Below, in pieces: positions 1-9,502 of a DNA stretch of 64,000 nucleotides. The translations under genes were made by a program, and so were the position numbers. The stretch lies in NCBI GenBank assembly GCA_020629255.1, contig JAHDDR010000002.1, positions 1 to 64,000 of the forward strand, given 5' to 3'. Every line of letters starts with the position of its first letter. Within the stretch, counting starts at the first letter, position 1. The notes beneath the pieces were generated by a model. That model was not told the origin of the DNA. It ran no database searches and saw only the letters and a program-made list of their open reading frames with translations. This stretch comes from Saprospiraceae bacterium. GTDB lineage: Bacteria > Bacteroidota > Bacteroidia > Chitinophagales > Saprospiraceae.

Positions 1-61
1 TTTTTATCTAAATATAAATGGAGTAAAACAACTTAAAAATAAATCGAATTTTTTATATTCG

Positions 62-2116
62 TTGAAAAAAGTAATGAAAGAAAAAACAATATACGCTCTT
101 TTAATCGGAATTAATGATTATGCAATCAAACCTCTATACGGTTGTATCAATGATGTATTAGGCATGAAAAAATATCTGGATGAACTTCAAATAAGACAAG
201 ACGAAATTGGAAAGATAGAATATAAATTCCTTCTAGCGCCCCATACAGATTCTGCATCCAACAACATAAAAGAAATGAAAAAAGAAGGAATCGACGAAAA
301 TAATTATTCCTTGCCGACCAGAAATAATATTATTAATGCCTTCGATTTTTTTAATGACGCAACTCAAGAAGATATTTGTATATTATATTTTTCCGGACAT
401 GGTTCTTTTCAGGAAGTGGATGCTCCTTTTCAATATTTAGGAGGTACGGGGCAGTATCAAACTATTGTTGCTCATGATAGTAGGAAAGGGGAAGGGACAA
501 AAGATATCGTGGATAAAGAATTGTCCTACTTGATATGGAAAGTTAAAAAAGACAAACCCAATTTACATTTTGTAAGCATTATGGATTGTTGTTTTGCTGG
601 GACAAATACGATGGATGTAAATCAACCTATACAAAAATGGAGCAATGAAAATGAAAATAAAATTCATTATTCAAAATTTGTAGGTTTTCCTAATGATGGG
701 AATTCTAATGATTTTTATTTTATTAAAAAAAATGATGATGGAAAAATAATTAAAATAGATACGGACATCCCAAGACATATAGCACTGAGTGCTTCCCAAG
801 AAATGAAATCTTCGGAAGAAAGACAATTTCCTTCAGGAAGCCAAGGTTTGTTTACTTATGTTTTATTGGATGCCTTAAATAAAAATGTTGGAAATATTTC
901 TTATGATGATTTGGTAAAAAGGGTTGCTTTTAGATTAAAAAATAATTTTAATGCAAGCCATATCCCTAACCTTTGGAGTTCACCGAATGAAAGTAAGAAA
1001 ATAAATTTTTTAAATTTAGGAAAAATATCAGATAGCAAAGTTTATCCCATAGAAAAAAATAAAGAAAACGGAAATTGGATGTTGTTGGCAGGAGAAATTG
1101 ATTTGATAGTATCTTCAAGAGTGAATCCTACTACCATACAAGTAAAAGGGTTGGATGAAAACGATAATATCATATTTTCAGGCATAGCAAAAATAAAAGA
1201 AATTTATTCTACAGAATCCGTTTTGGAATGGGAACAGAATCCCCCAGAAGAAGAAGGGCTAAGATACAAAGGTGTTATTATAGAAATGAATGCTCCAAAA
1301 GTAGGAATGTCAATAAAAGTCGGATTGTCGAAGAAAGAAATTTTAATATTAAAAACACTATCTTTCGATATCCAATTTTACAAAATATCAGATGTTGATT
1401 CTGATTATACTATAAAGAAAGAAACCGGTTTATTCTTTTTGGTACAAGGAGGAAAGGAATTATTTAATGGAATATCAGAAATAGAAAACTTTAAAAAAGC
1501 ACTCAATGCCTTTGGTAAATGGCATGCCGTTCTGAATTTGAAACCTCATGAAAAAAATAATATTTTTAGAGAAAATATTTCGGTTATTACGAATATAATA
1601 GAAGGAGAAGAAATGGATCTTCAGACCATTCAAAAGGGGACATACCCGATAAGCCGTAATTTAGAAAACCCCAAGCAGCTTCAATTGGGATATCAACCAT
1701 TAAAAAATAATCCCAATAAAAAGGAAAGACCTTTATTACAAATTAAAATGAAAAGCAAAGTAGATCAACAATACATAACTTCCATATTATTGATGTCAGA
1801 AAAGTATGATATCCGAAATTGTTTCGAAGCGAATCGAATCTTTGGTCAAGAAGAAACCTTGATAAAATACGATAGTAAAAAATATGGCCTTGTCCATTAT
1901 CTCCCCTTTGCTTTACCCGAAAATAAAGAAGGAAACCTCGAAATTTATTATCTTAAATTTTTCATCATGAAAAAAGATAATTTTTTCGAATTAGAACATT
2001 TGCAGCAAGAAGCAATAGACAATATGCTAGTGTCGACCATGAATATCGTAACAAGATCCAAAAGAAAGAAAGCCGATTGGATGACTTTTACCATCAAAAT
2101 CGAAGTTTCCCGTTGA
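62..2116 (+). CDS. Caspase-like (peptidase C14/metacaspase-type) protease with C-terminal beta-rich extension
   Basis: N-terminal ALLIGINDY...L.GC.NDV.GM motif; catalytic His in ILYFSGHG (codon 113, nt 398-400); catalytic Cys in VSIMDCCFAG (nt 587-592). TTG at 62 or ATG at 74 could be the start. Confidence 0.9.
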   Translation: MKKVMKEKTIYALLIGINDYAIKPLYGCINDVLGMKKYLDELQIRQDEIGKIEYKFLLAPHTDSASNNIKEMKKEGIDENNYSLPTRNNIINAFDFFNDATQEDICILYFSGHGSFQEVDAPFQYLGGTGQYQTIVAHDSRKGEGTKDIVDKELSYLIWKVKKDKPNLHFVSIMDCCFAGTNTMDVNQPIQKWSNENENKIHYSKFVGFPNDGNSNDFYFIKKNDDGKIIKIDTDIPRHIALSASQEMKSSEERQFPSGSQGLFTYVLLDALNKNVGNISYDDLVKRVAFRLKNNFNASHIPNLWSSPNESKKINFLNLGKISDSKVYPIEKNKENGNWMLLAGEIDLIVSSRVNPTTIQVKGLDENDNIIFSGIAKIKEIYSTESVLEWEQNPPEEEGLRYKGVIIEMNAPKVGMSIKVGLSKKEILILKTLSFDIQFYKISDVDSDYTIKKETGLFFLVQGGKELFNGISEIENFKKALNAFGKWHAVLNLKPHEKNNIFRENISVITNIIEGEEMDLQTIQKGTYPISRNLENPKQLQLGYQPLKNNPNKKERPLLQIKMKSKVDQQYITSILLMSEKYDIRNCFEANRIFGQEETLIKYDSKKYGLVHYLPFALPENKEGNLEIYYLKFFIMKKDNFFELEHLQQEAIDNMLVSTMNIVTRSKRKKADWMTFTIKIEVSR

Positions 2117-2175
2117 AAGAATAGTAGAATTGGAATAATTTTTTAATTTCACTTTAAAATTGCACTAAAAAACCA

Positions 2176-3951
2176 ATGGGAGATGATGAATTTGGAATAG
2201 AAGAAAAACAAGGGAATTGTTACCTTTTCATGGTAGCCATAAATGATTATTCTCAGTTTCAGCCCAAGCATGGGCAAACAAAACCTATGCCCTTATACAA
2301 TGCTGTAGGGAGTAGTATACATATCCTATACGAGCTAACTAAATATTACACCTATCAACCTCCCCATCATTTTCCTGAATTTACTGAAATAGATATTCCG
2401 GATGTAAGGAAGTATCTTGCTGAAAAATATATACATACAGACATCGATCCGACTCGTTTTGATGATCCCGCCTATAAAAATGAAATCCAACCAAAATTAC
2501 AGACCTATACTTTGTTCGATGAACAAGCAACAGTAGCTAATTTTGAACAACACTTGGATTTTTTATTCGGAATAAATGGGAAACCCTTTTTGGAAAAAGA
2601 AGATAGTTTGTTGCTTTATATCACCTGTCATGGACTTTTCAATCCTAACACTTCTGCCCTGAATTTGATGTTATACGATCAGAGTTATCTGGCCAGTCAA
2701 TTAATAGATATATTCGAACCCAAATTCATCAATGGAAAATTTAAGGAAAAAATAAAAGATGTATTGTTGGTAATGGATTGTTGTAATGCAAGAGGAATAT
2801 CATTAAGCCAAACAGGAATTGGTGATTCACACCTGACGCGAAGATTCATCGCCTCGTCCTCACATGATGGAAAAGCCATAGATAGGAGAGGGACGGAAAA
2901 AATCACGCCTTTTGCCCAATCTTTTTTATCTGCTTTAGGCCAGTATAATAATACGGATGATGAATCTTTATTCCAGAATATAAAAGAGAAATTAAAAGAT
3001 CTGGATATTTCTAATGAACAACAGACAGCTACCAATGGATATATTCCTTGCTCTTCTATAGGAGGAGATTTTTTTTCTTTGAATTTAAAAAATAATTTCT
3101 CTCCTCCTAAAAAGTTAAAAAAGCATCTAAAAGAATTAAATTATACGGTAGAAAAAAGTGAGGTAGAATTAAAAGAATCTGAAAATAAAAATATTGACAG
3201 GTTGTTGTTCTTTACTTGCTATGGTGATTCTTGGGGAACTCATAATTTTGTATATAAATTACTCTTGGATACATATAAGTTCGAACTAGAAGGTTTTTAT
3301 GAAGGGACAAGAATGAAGGGCAAATTCAAAAGAATTGTAATCCCCTTAGGAGATTATTCAGGAAGTATAGGAATAGTTCCATTGCCTTTTAATACTAAAA
3401 TCAGAGGGCAGTTACATTTTTCCAAAGAAGTAAGTGATGAAAAAGTATTCGAAAATATTTATGGGAAATTATTAGAACATAATGTAGTTCTTTTTTGTGA
3501 TTTTGATAAAAGTAGCCTAGAATATTATGAAAGACAAATAAAGGAAATCAAAACATTTATGGATGGTTTTTCAACTTTCGTCCATACTAAAGATAATACA
3601 TTAACAGATACCGTATTTGTATTATTTGTCAGATTTCAGGCCATTAAAACTCCTGTAGGTGGAATCGATTTGTTTGATGAAGATCATTTTTCGAATTTTA
3701 AGGAATTAGAATTGGGGGAAGGGAAATACAATTATTTATCTATTTCCCCAATTGGGGAAATAGAGAGAAGTGATTTGAGAGTTTGGGGGAGAAAAATTGG
3801 TTTCAGTGATACTTATGGCCAGGAATTGGGAGTGAATTCATTATTTACCAAATCACAAACACTGGAAAACACAGTCGGTATTTTGGTCGAAATATTAAAA
3901 TATGATGATGATGCTCAAATGGAATTAAACGATCTTGTTTTTGAAATTTAA
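2176..3951 (+). CDS. Caspase-like protease fused to a C-terminal degenerate P-loop/iSTAND-like region
   Basis: MVAINDY N-terminus; LLLYITCHG (His, nt 2629-2631) and LLVMDCCNARG (Cys, nt 2779-2784). The C-terminal half has RLLFFTCYGDSWGTHNFVYKLL and VVLFCDFDKS, which resemble degenerate Walker A/B. Confidence 0.8.
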   Translation: MGDDEFGIEEKQGNCYLFMVAINDYSQFQPKHGQTKPMPLYNAVGSSIHILYELTKYYTYQPPHHFPEFTEIDIPDVRKYLAEKYIHTDIDPTRFDDPAYKNEIQPKLQTYTLFDEQATVANFEQHLDFLFGINGKPFLEKEDSLLLYITCHGLFNPNTSALNLMLYDQSYLASQLIDIFEPKFINGKFKEKIKDVLLVMDCCNARGISLSQTGIGDSHLTRRFIASSSHDGKAIDRRGTEKITPFAQSFLSALGQYNNTDDESLFQNIKEKLKDLDISNEQQTATNGYIPCSSIGGDFFSLNLKNNFSPPKKLKKHLKELNYTVEKSEVELKESENKNIDRLLFFTCYGDSWGTHNFVYKLLLDTYKFELEGFYEGTRMKGKFKRIVIPLGDYSGSIGIVPLPFNTKIRGQLHFSKEVSDEKVFENIYGKLLEHNVVLFCDFDKSSLEYYERQIKEIKTFMDGFSTFVHTKDNTLTDTVFVLFVRFQAIKTPVGGIDLFDEDHFSNFKELELGEGKYNYLSISPIGEIERSDLRVWGRKIGFSDTYGQELGVNSLFTKSQTLENTVGILVEILKYDDDAQMELNDLVFEI

Positions 3952-3955
3952 TGTT

Positions 3956-5023
3956 ATGAATAAAAAATACAAACCCTATTATAAGGAAAATGGAAAATTA
4001 ATTTCCAAATTCAGGAAAAATGAAAATGATGACACCCTAGTACCCAAAGTAGGGAAGGCACCTTATGTCGCCTCCGATGAAATGGTGGAAATAGTCAGAT
4101 TAGCACAAATACTGAATCGACCCATTTTAATAAAAGGTGAACCGGGGTGTGGAAAAACCATGCTCGCAAAATCCATTGCCATGGAATGGTATGCCCAAGA
4201 ATCTGATGATGAAGAAAAACAAAAAGAAGCATGGAATACCTATAAAAATTATTTTTTCGAATGGCATATTAAATCGACTTCTAAGGTTTCTGATGGGATT
4301 TATGAAGTAGATCATGTAAAAAGATTATACGATGCCAACCGAGAAAACCGAAGCCTTAAACCCATAGATGAATATATCAACAAAGGACCTATGGCATTGG
4401 CGTTGGATAAATCCACTGAAGATAATCCAACCATTTTATTAATTGATGAAATTGATAAGGCAGACATAGATTTTCCTAACGACTTATTACTAGAGTTGGA
4501 TGAAAGCCGTTATGAAATTCCAACAGAAAATGATGAGGGTGAGGTTGTTCAGAAACCCGTTGAAGCGAAACATCCCCCATTGGTTGTTATTACCAGTAAT
4601 GATGAAAGGGAATTGCCCGCCGCTTTTTTAAGAAGGTGTTTGTTTCTATGGGTCGAGTTTCCAAAACCAGAAGTTTTAGGACAAATTATCCAGGCTCATA
4701 TGCCAAAATTTCATAAAGAGCATACAGACTTTGTAAAGAAAGCAATTTCTGTATTTAATAAAGTAAAGGAAAACATCAAAACACAAACCAATGAAGAAAA
4801 AAATATTTCTACGTCAGAATTAATACAATGGCTGCAATGCTTTGAATGGCTCAATGATTCTACAGACAAATTTAAAGGAAATACGGATAAATTAATTGAT
4901 CACATTTATGGTGAAAGTGGAGAACTGAGATATTATTCTACCTTATTTAAAACATATGTTTCTTATAAAAAACGCATTGAATTAAGTAAAATAAAAAAGG
5001 ATGAGGGAAAAAAATCATCCTAG
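3956..5023 (+). CDS. MoxR-type AAA+ ATPase
   Basis: Walker A GEPGCGKTMLAKSIA, Walker B ILLIDEIDKAD, sensor VVITSNDERELPAAFLRRC. The ATG at 3956 is preferred over the TTG at 3935 inside the upstream ORF. Confidence 0.9.
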   Translation: MNKKYKPYYKENGKLISKFRKNENDDTLVPKVGKAPYVASDEMVEIVRLAQILNRPILIKGEPGCGKTMLAKSIAMEWYAQESDDEEKQKEAWNTYKNYFFEWHIKSTSKVSDGIYEVDHVKRLYDANRENRSLKPIDEYINKGPMALALDKSTEDNPTILLIDEIDKADIDFPNDLLLELDESRYEIPTENDEGEVVQKPVEAKHPPLVVITSNDERELPAAFLRRCLFLWVEFPKPEVLGQIIQAHMPKFHKEHTDFVKKAISVFNKVKENIKTQTNEEKNISTSELIQWLQCFEWLNDSTDKFKGNTDKLIDHIYGESGELRYYSTLFKTYVSYKKRIELSKIKKDEGKKSS

Positions 5024-6197
5024 GCATATTATCTTTCCCCATTGGGTACAATGGATGAAGTCAAGAATGGGCTATGATGTCGATTTGGATACATACAAGT
5101 TATTTATCAAAGCTATTCTTGATGGCTCCATACCTACCCATAATTTTGATGCATTTGTCCGACATTGTAAATATATGTTTTTACAACAAAATAATCATGC
5201 TGGAAAATTTTCTTTTTTATTGGAAGATATGTTGGAAGAAGAATTCAATCAATTGATAAAATTGTTGGAAATAGAAAATGATGCACCCTTCAACAAAATG
5301 CAAAACGGAGAAAAAAAAGTTCCTTTGGTTGATTCCGGAAAATCAAATAAAAGAAAAAACAAGAATAAAGATTCTGAAAAAAGAAAGCAAGAAAAAGATG
5401 ATTTGAAATTCACAACAGAATTAATTGATGTCGAAACAGAAGAAATTGTTCCTAAATATATCGAGCTAAATCAGATACTTCCTTATATCGACGAAACCAT
5501 AGAAATTGAAGAAGAAAATTTTGTTTATTCGGATGAATATTTTCCGGTGTCCAGAAAACATATGGTGAAGAATTGGAGATATGTTCGGGAAAAAGAACAA
5601 TATGGTTATTCAGATTTAATTGACGTAAAAGCTACTGTAAAGGAAATTGCAAAAATTAATTTTTTTCTGAAACCCATCTTCCAAAAAGGAAAAAGAAATA
5701 AATCCCAATTACTAACAATTTTTGCAGATGTACGAGGAAGCATGTTGGCCTTTGAAAAATGGATAGAACGATTTGTGGAAACGGCTAAAGCAGGGGGTGG
5801 TTTGAAAGGCACAAAAGCCTATTATTTTCAAAATGTTCCTGATGAATATGTTTACGAAAAAATACATATTTCGGAACCAAGGAAATTCCAAGAAGTATTA
5901 GAACAAAAAAAGAATAAAAATTCGGTGGCGGTAGTGATTAGCGATGCGGGAGCAGTAAAAGGCAGGGCATCAGAAGACAAAATAAAATCAGTATTGCGAT
6001 TTTGGAATCAGTTGAATCAACATTATGCTTATGTGGTTTGGCTTAATCCTATGCCTATCCATCGATGGAAAAATACATCCTGTGCAATTATTGCAGAAAA
6101 CATAGAAAGAATGTATCCCTTGATGGACATCGAAATTACCTATTTGCAAAGCGTAATAAAATCATTAATCAATCGGAAAAATGTGGATCTTAGATGA
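5001..6197 (+). CDS. vWA-domain protein (CoxE/SAV_2336-like) partner of MoxR
   Basis: QLLTIFADVRGSM (MIDAS-like), VAVVISDAG, VVWLNPMPIHRW; starts inside the 3' end of the MoxR ORF (23-nt overlap). Confidence 0.8.
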   Translation: MREKNHPRHIIFPHWVQWMKSRMGYDVDLDTYKLFIKAILDGSIPTHNFDAFVRHCKYMFLQQNNHAGKFSFLLEDMLEEEFNQLIKLLEIENDAPFNKMQNGEKKVPLVDSGKSNKRKNKNKDSEKRKQEKDDLKFTTELIDVETEEIVPKYIELNQILPYIDETIEIEEENFVYSDEYFPVSRKHMVKNWRYVREKEQYGYSDLIDVKATVKEIAKINFFLKPIFQKGKRNKSQLLTIFADVRGSMLAFEKWIERFVETAKAGGGLKGTKAYYFQNVPDEYVYEKIHISEPRKFQEVLEQKKNKNSVAVVISDAGAVKGRASEDKIKSVLRFWNQLNQHYAYVVWLNPMPIHRWKNTSCAIIAENIERMYPLMDIEITYLQSVIKSLINRKNVDLR

Positions 6198-9100
6198 GTC
6201 GAAGTGATTTAAATATCAATTACTCGAATTTAGGTTTTGCCAATAAGAACCGTCTAAGAAAATTCATCAAAGAATTTACCCAAACTTATTTTGATGAATA
6301 TACAATAGGCCATTTAGTTATGGCCGCATATGCTTCTATCCCTACTTTTATTTATCCCGATTTGTTATACAAATTCCATGCAAATTTTGGAATGTATCAA
6401 TGGGGAGGCAAAAAATATAAAATTCATTTGGTAGCCATTTCAGATGTAATCCAATCCTCTTTTTTGAAAGATGTGGGTTATAATCTATTTGTGATGGACC
6501 CCGAAATAAAAAAAGTATTATCCGAATGGTTGTCGAATGAATTAAAAGCCGGAAACGAAAAAAAATTATATTCATTTGAAACCATTGCCCAGTTCGTAAA
6601 ATCTGATTTGAAATATCAAAGTGCAGACATTGAATTTTGGGGAGGTGATGCTTTTGTGCAAGCCCAAGAATTTGGAGCCAATAAAATCGTGGACACGAAT
6701 ACGGCCTTTAAAAAAATTGTTCGACAAATTCAATTAGCAGATGCTCCGATGGAACAATTGGTTGCATCGAATAAATTAAAAGAAATTCTTGCCCAAGAAA
6801 ATATTACGACCGATCTTTCTCAATTTTATTTGGATACGGAAACAGAAGAAAGTATCGAATTATTAATTACGGAAACCATACAGAAAAAGGCAAATGCTAG
6901 AGTGCCCAAAACTCTTGTAAAAGGAATTTTTATTGCAGTAGATGATCAAAATTTGGGATCTAATATTGCCGAACAGGTTCCAACTAAATTTGCTCCCTCA
7001 GGGTTTAACCCCTTAGGAAATAGCTTCAAGGCAAGGCAATTAATGAAAGCCATTGAAGGAGATGAAATTCTAAATCATAAAAATTATTTTGAGTTTAAAG
7101 AGTTTTTTAATAAGACTGCATCAGATAGGAAAATTTTACAAGAATTAGATGCATGGCAAGATTTAGAAGAGGACGACGTGGCGGTTTTTTATTTTTCAGG
7201 AAAAGTAGAACCCAATTCGTTAGAAAATAATACAGGAGAATTAATGGTGTTGTCTTTGCCTGAATTATCAATAAATATTCAACAAATTCCTGATGGAAAA
7301 ATATTATTATCTCAAGGTCTTGTAGAACAAAAAATATATGAAATCATAAAAAATAAGAAGATTCATATTGTTATGATTTATGATTTCGATTATAGTGATT
7401 ATAATACAGAACCAAGAATATTTAATGTAAATGAAAAATCATTAAGAAATGATTCGGAAATGGAAGGTTCTGCTGTTGTTTTTTATTTGGGAACTCATAA
7501 TAATGACATTAAGCGGCAAGGAGGACTTACGGGTGTATTAGAGAAAATATTTTTACAAGGGGGCTTGTCGAAAACATATAAAGATCTTGGATTCGAAATT
7601 AAAAATGAAATTAATAAATCCAATAAAGGAACAAATAATATAGCGTTAGAGCCCATTCTCGCATTTCCGAAAAATACAGAACATTTTCGTTTTCTAAACA
7701 ATAAAACCAGCCAGTTCGATCATTTAGAATTATTTTTTAATGAAAAAAGAAAAGGTTGGTATTTGAATGCGGGATCGAATTTAGGACTTAATCCTTCCCT
7801 GGGTTTTATGCACACCTTAATCGAAGTGGAATTGCCGGAAGGAAACCAGCTGATTCCTTTAAAACGAATTGGAACCAAAAATTCTTTTTTTTCCGATTTT
7901 AATTATGAAGGATCTGGAAAGAAATTCAAAGCAAAACTTATTCAAAACAGCTTGAATAAAGTTCGATTTTATTTAGATAAATCCTTAGGAAGAAAAGAAC
8001 GGAATGAATTGGAAGATGCACTTCGTGAAAATCAAATTCAACTGATAGAATTATCAAATAATAAATTTGAAACCCATTATATAATTGCTCAAAATGAAGA
8101 ATTTGGATATTTTGCTTATGATCCTTTACTAGGAGAAAGTACGCCGATGGTTCATCTGGAAAATAATTTTTCCCAATTCTTGATTTATTTGGAATACCTC
8201 GCCCAATGGGAAGGCTTGATTCGATATTCCAACCTCAATTCAAAATATAATTATGCTGAAATTTCATATTCTCTTCAATTAACTTTAGATACTGAGTATG
8301 AATTTTATAATCCGGAATATTTCAACATTACCATACAGAATTATTATGATGAAGAATTTATTATTACAATAGAGGTAAGGTCGAAAAATAGAAATGGCGA
8401 ATATGTTTCCGAAACGATAACCCATCGGCAAAAAGGATTTACATTGCCAGAGTTGGATGTGATTCTACATACATCATACCAAGATTTACATTTAACGCCA
8501 TTTTTGTTGGATAATAATATGGCGATCCAAATGTTGCAAGCCGTACCATCCGAAAATCAGCCCGTGCCAGAAAATGATTTTTCGTATGATTTATATCCTT
8601 ATAGTTTTGATTTGTTCAATCAAAGAATGGGAGACAATAATTCTTTTTATTTAAAATTATTTCTGACCGACAAAGCCGTTAATTTCAAGCCCTTCGAGCA
8701 AGAAGGAGTTCAAGAAGGTGTAATTTCAAAAGGGTTGGATTTTTACAGGGGTGAAGAATTTAATTTCCAAAATGCCAATTGGATTTCTTTTACCTTGCCT
8801 ATCCAAATCAAATATGAATTAATGGATGAGTTGCCGGATGACGGAATAGATAGTATTCCTATAGAAAATAATCCTAATTTTACATCAAGCGATGTAAGTA
8901 AAGGAGTAGATGTTAATTTTGAGAAATTAGAGACTCAAGAAGAGTTTGAAAATAAATTAAGTGAAATTTATGGGTCTCTTGAACATTTCGAACTAAAGAA
9001 TGCGTCTTCTCATATGAGAACATTGTTATTGTCTCTAAATTATTCTGATGAAAATGAAATTTGGAAAACATATAATAATCTTGATCGGGAAATCAGTATA

Positions 9101-9502
9101 ATTGATAATTTGCAAGAAGAGGGGAGGATGAACACAAAGGAATATATGAAAGCTTTTTTTGATTTTGAGAAAGAAATAAAGAATCTATTGGATGAAGTGA
9201 AAAAAGAAGATGTTCTTGATTTAGAAAACGAAACAAAAGCAACTTATTTTGCCGAAATAAGAAAACTCCTTGCCGAAAATAAAATGAAGGAACTATTTAA
9301 TGAGTTAGAAAAAATAGCAAAGAGTAATAGTTCATATGGAAACCAACTCATTTTATTACAGTCCCGATACAATAGCCTTCAAAAAAGTATTTTGAATTAT
9401 ACCATTTCTACTGAGCAATCTAATATTTCTATGAATCAAATTAGAGCAGCTATTTTATCTCTTATCAACGATCTAGAAAACGACAAAGACATCCAATTTT
9501 AA
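6194..9502 (+). CDS. VMAP-like adaptor: novel N-terminal region, catalytically dead caspase-like domain, C-terminal EAD11-like module(s)
   Basis: ATGA overlap with the vWA stop (6194-6197); VAVFYFSGKVE (His to Lys) and IHIVMIYDFDYSD (DCC to DFD); C-terminal LLAENKMKELFNELEKIAKSN...NQLILLQSRYNSLQK...ISTEQSNISMNQIRAAILSLINDL matches the EAD11 pattern. Confidence 0.7.
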   Translation: MSRSDLNINYSNLGFANKNRLRKFIKEFTQTYFDEYTIGHLVMAAYASIPTFIYPDLLYKFHANFGMYQWGGKKYKIHLVAISDVIQSSFLKDVGYNLFVMDPEIKKVLSEWLSNELKAGNEKKLYSFETIAQFVKSDLKYQSADIEFWGGDAFVQAQEFGANKIVDTNTAFKKIVRQIQLADAPMEQLVASNKLKEILAQENITTDLSQFYLDTETEESIELLITETIQKKANARVPKTLVKGIFIAVDDQNLGSNIAEQVPTKFAPSGFNPLGNSFKARQLMKAIEGDEILNHKNYFEFKEFFNKTASDRKILQELDAWQDLEEDDVAVFYFSGKVEPNSLENNTGELMVLSLPELSINIQQIPDGKILLSQGLVEQKIYEIIKNKKIHIVMIYDFDYSDYNTEPRIFNVNEKSLRNDSEMEGSAVVFYLGTHNNDIKRQGGLTGVLEKIFLQGGLSKTYKDLGFEIKNEINKSNKGTNNIALEPILAFPKNTEHFRFLNNKTSQFDHLELFFNEKRKGWYLNAGSNLGLNPSLGFMHTLIEVELPEGNQLIPLKRIGTKNSFFSDFNYEGSGKKFKAKLIQNSLNKVRFYLDKSLGRKERNELEDALRENQIQLIELSNNKFETHYIIAQNEEFGYFAYDPLLGESTPMVHLENNFSQFLIYLEYLAQWEGLIRYSNLNSKYNYAEISYSLQLTLDTEYEFYNPEYFNITIQNYYDEEFIITIEVRSKNRNGEYVSETITHRQKGFTLPELDVILHTSYQDLHLTPFLLDNNMAIQMLQAVPSENQPVPENDFSYDLYPYSFDLFNQRMGDNNSFYLKLFLTDKAVNFKPFEQEGVQEGVISKGLDFYRGEEFNFQNANWISFTLPIQIKYELMDELPDDGIDSIPIENNPNFTSSDVSKGVDVNFEKLETQEEFENKLSEIYGSLEHFELKNASSHMRTLLLSLNYSDENEIWKTYNNLDREISIIDNLQEEGRMNTKEYMKAFFDFEKEIKNLLDEVKKEDVLDLENETKATYFAEIRKLLAENKMKELFNELEKIAKSNSSYGNQLILLQSRYNSLQKSILNYTISTEQSNISMNQIRAAILSLINDLENDKDIQF

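Noticed and set aside
1-61. Promoter for the caspase operon at TATATTCG (54-61)
   Set aside because: Deviates from TAnnTTTG and the upstream context is cut off by the window edge; cannot be decided from this sequence.
2697-3035. 112-aa minus-strand ORF
   Set aside because: Antisense to the second caspase gene; no supporting features.
5074-5256. 60-aa + strand ORF
   Set aside because: Out-of-frame ORF inside the vWA gene.
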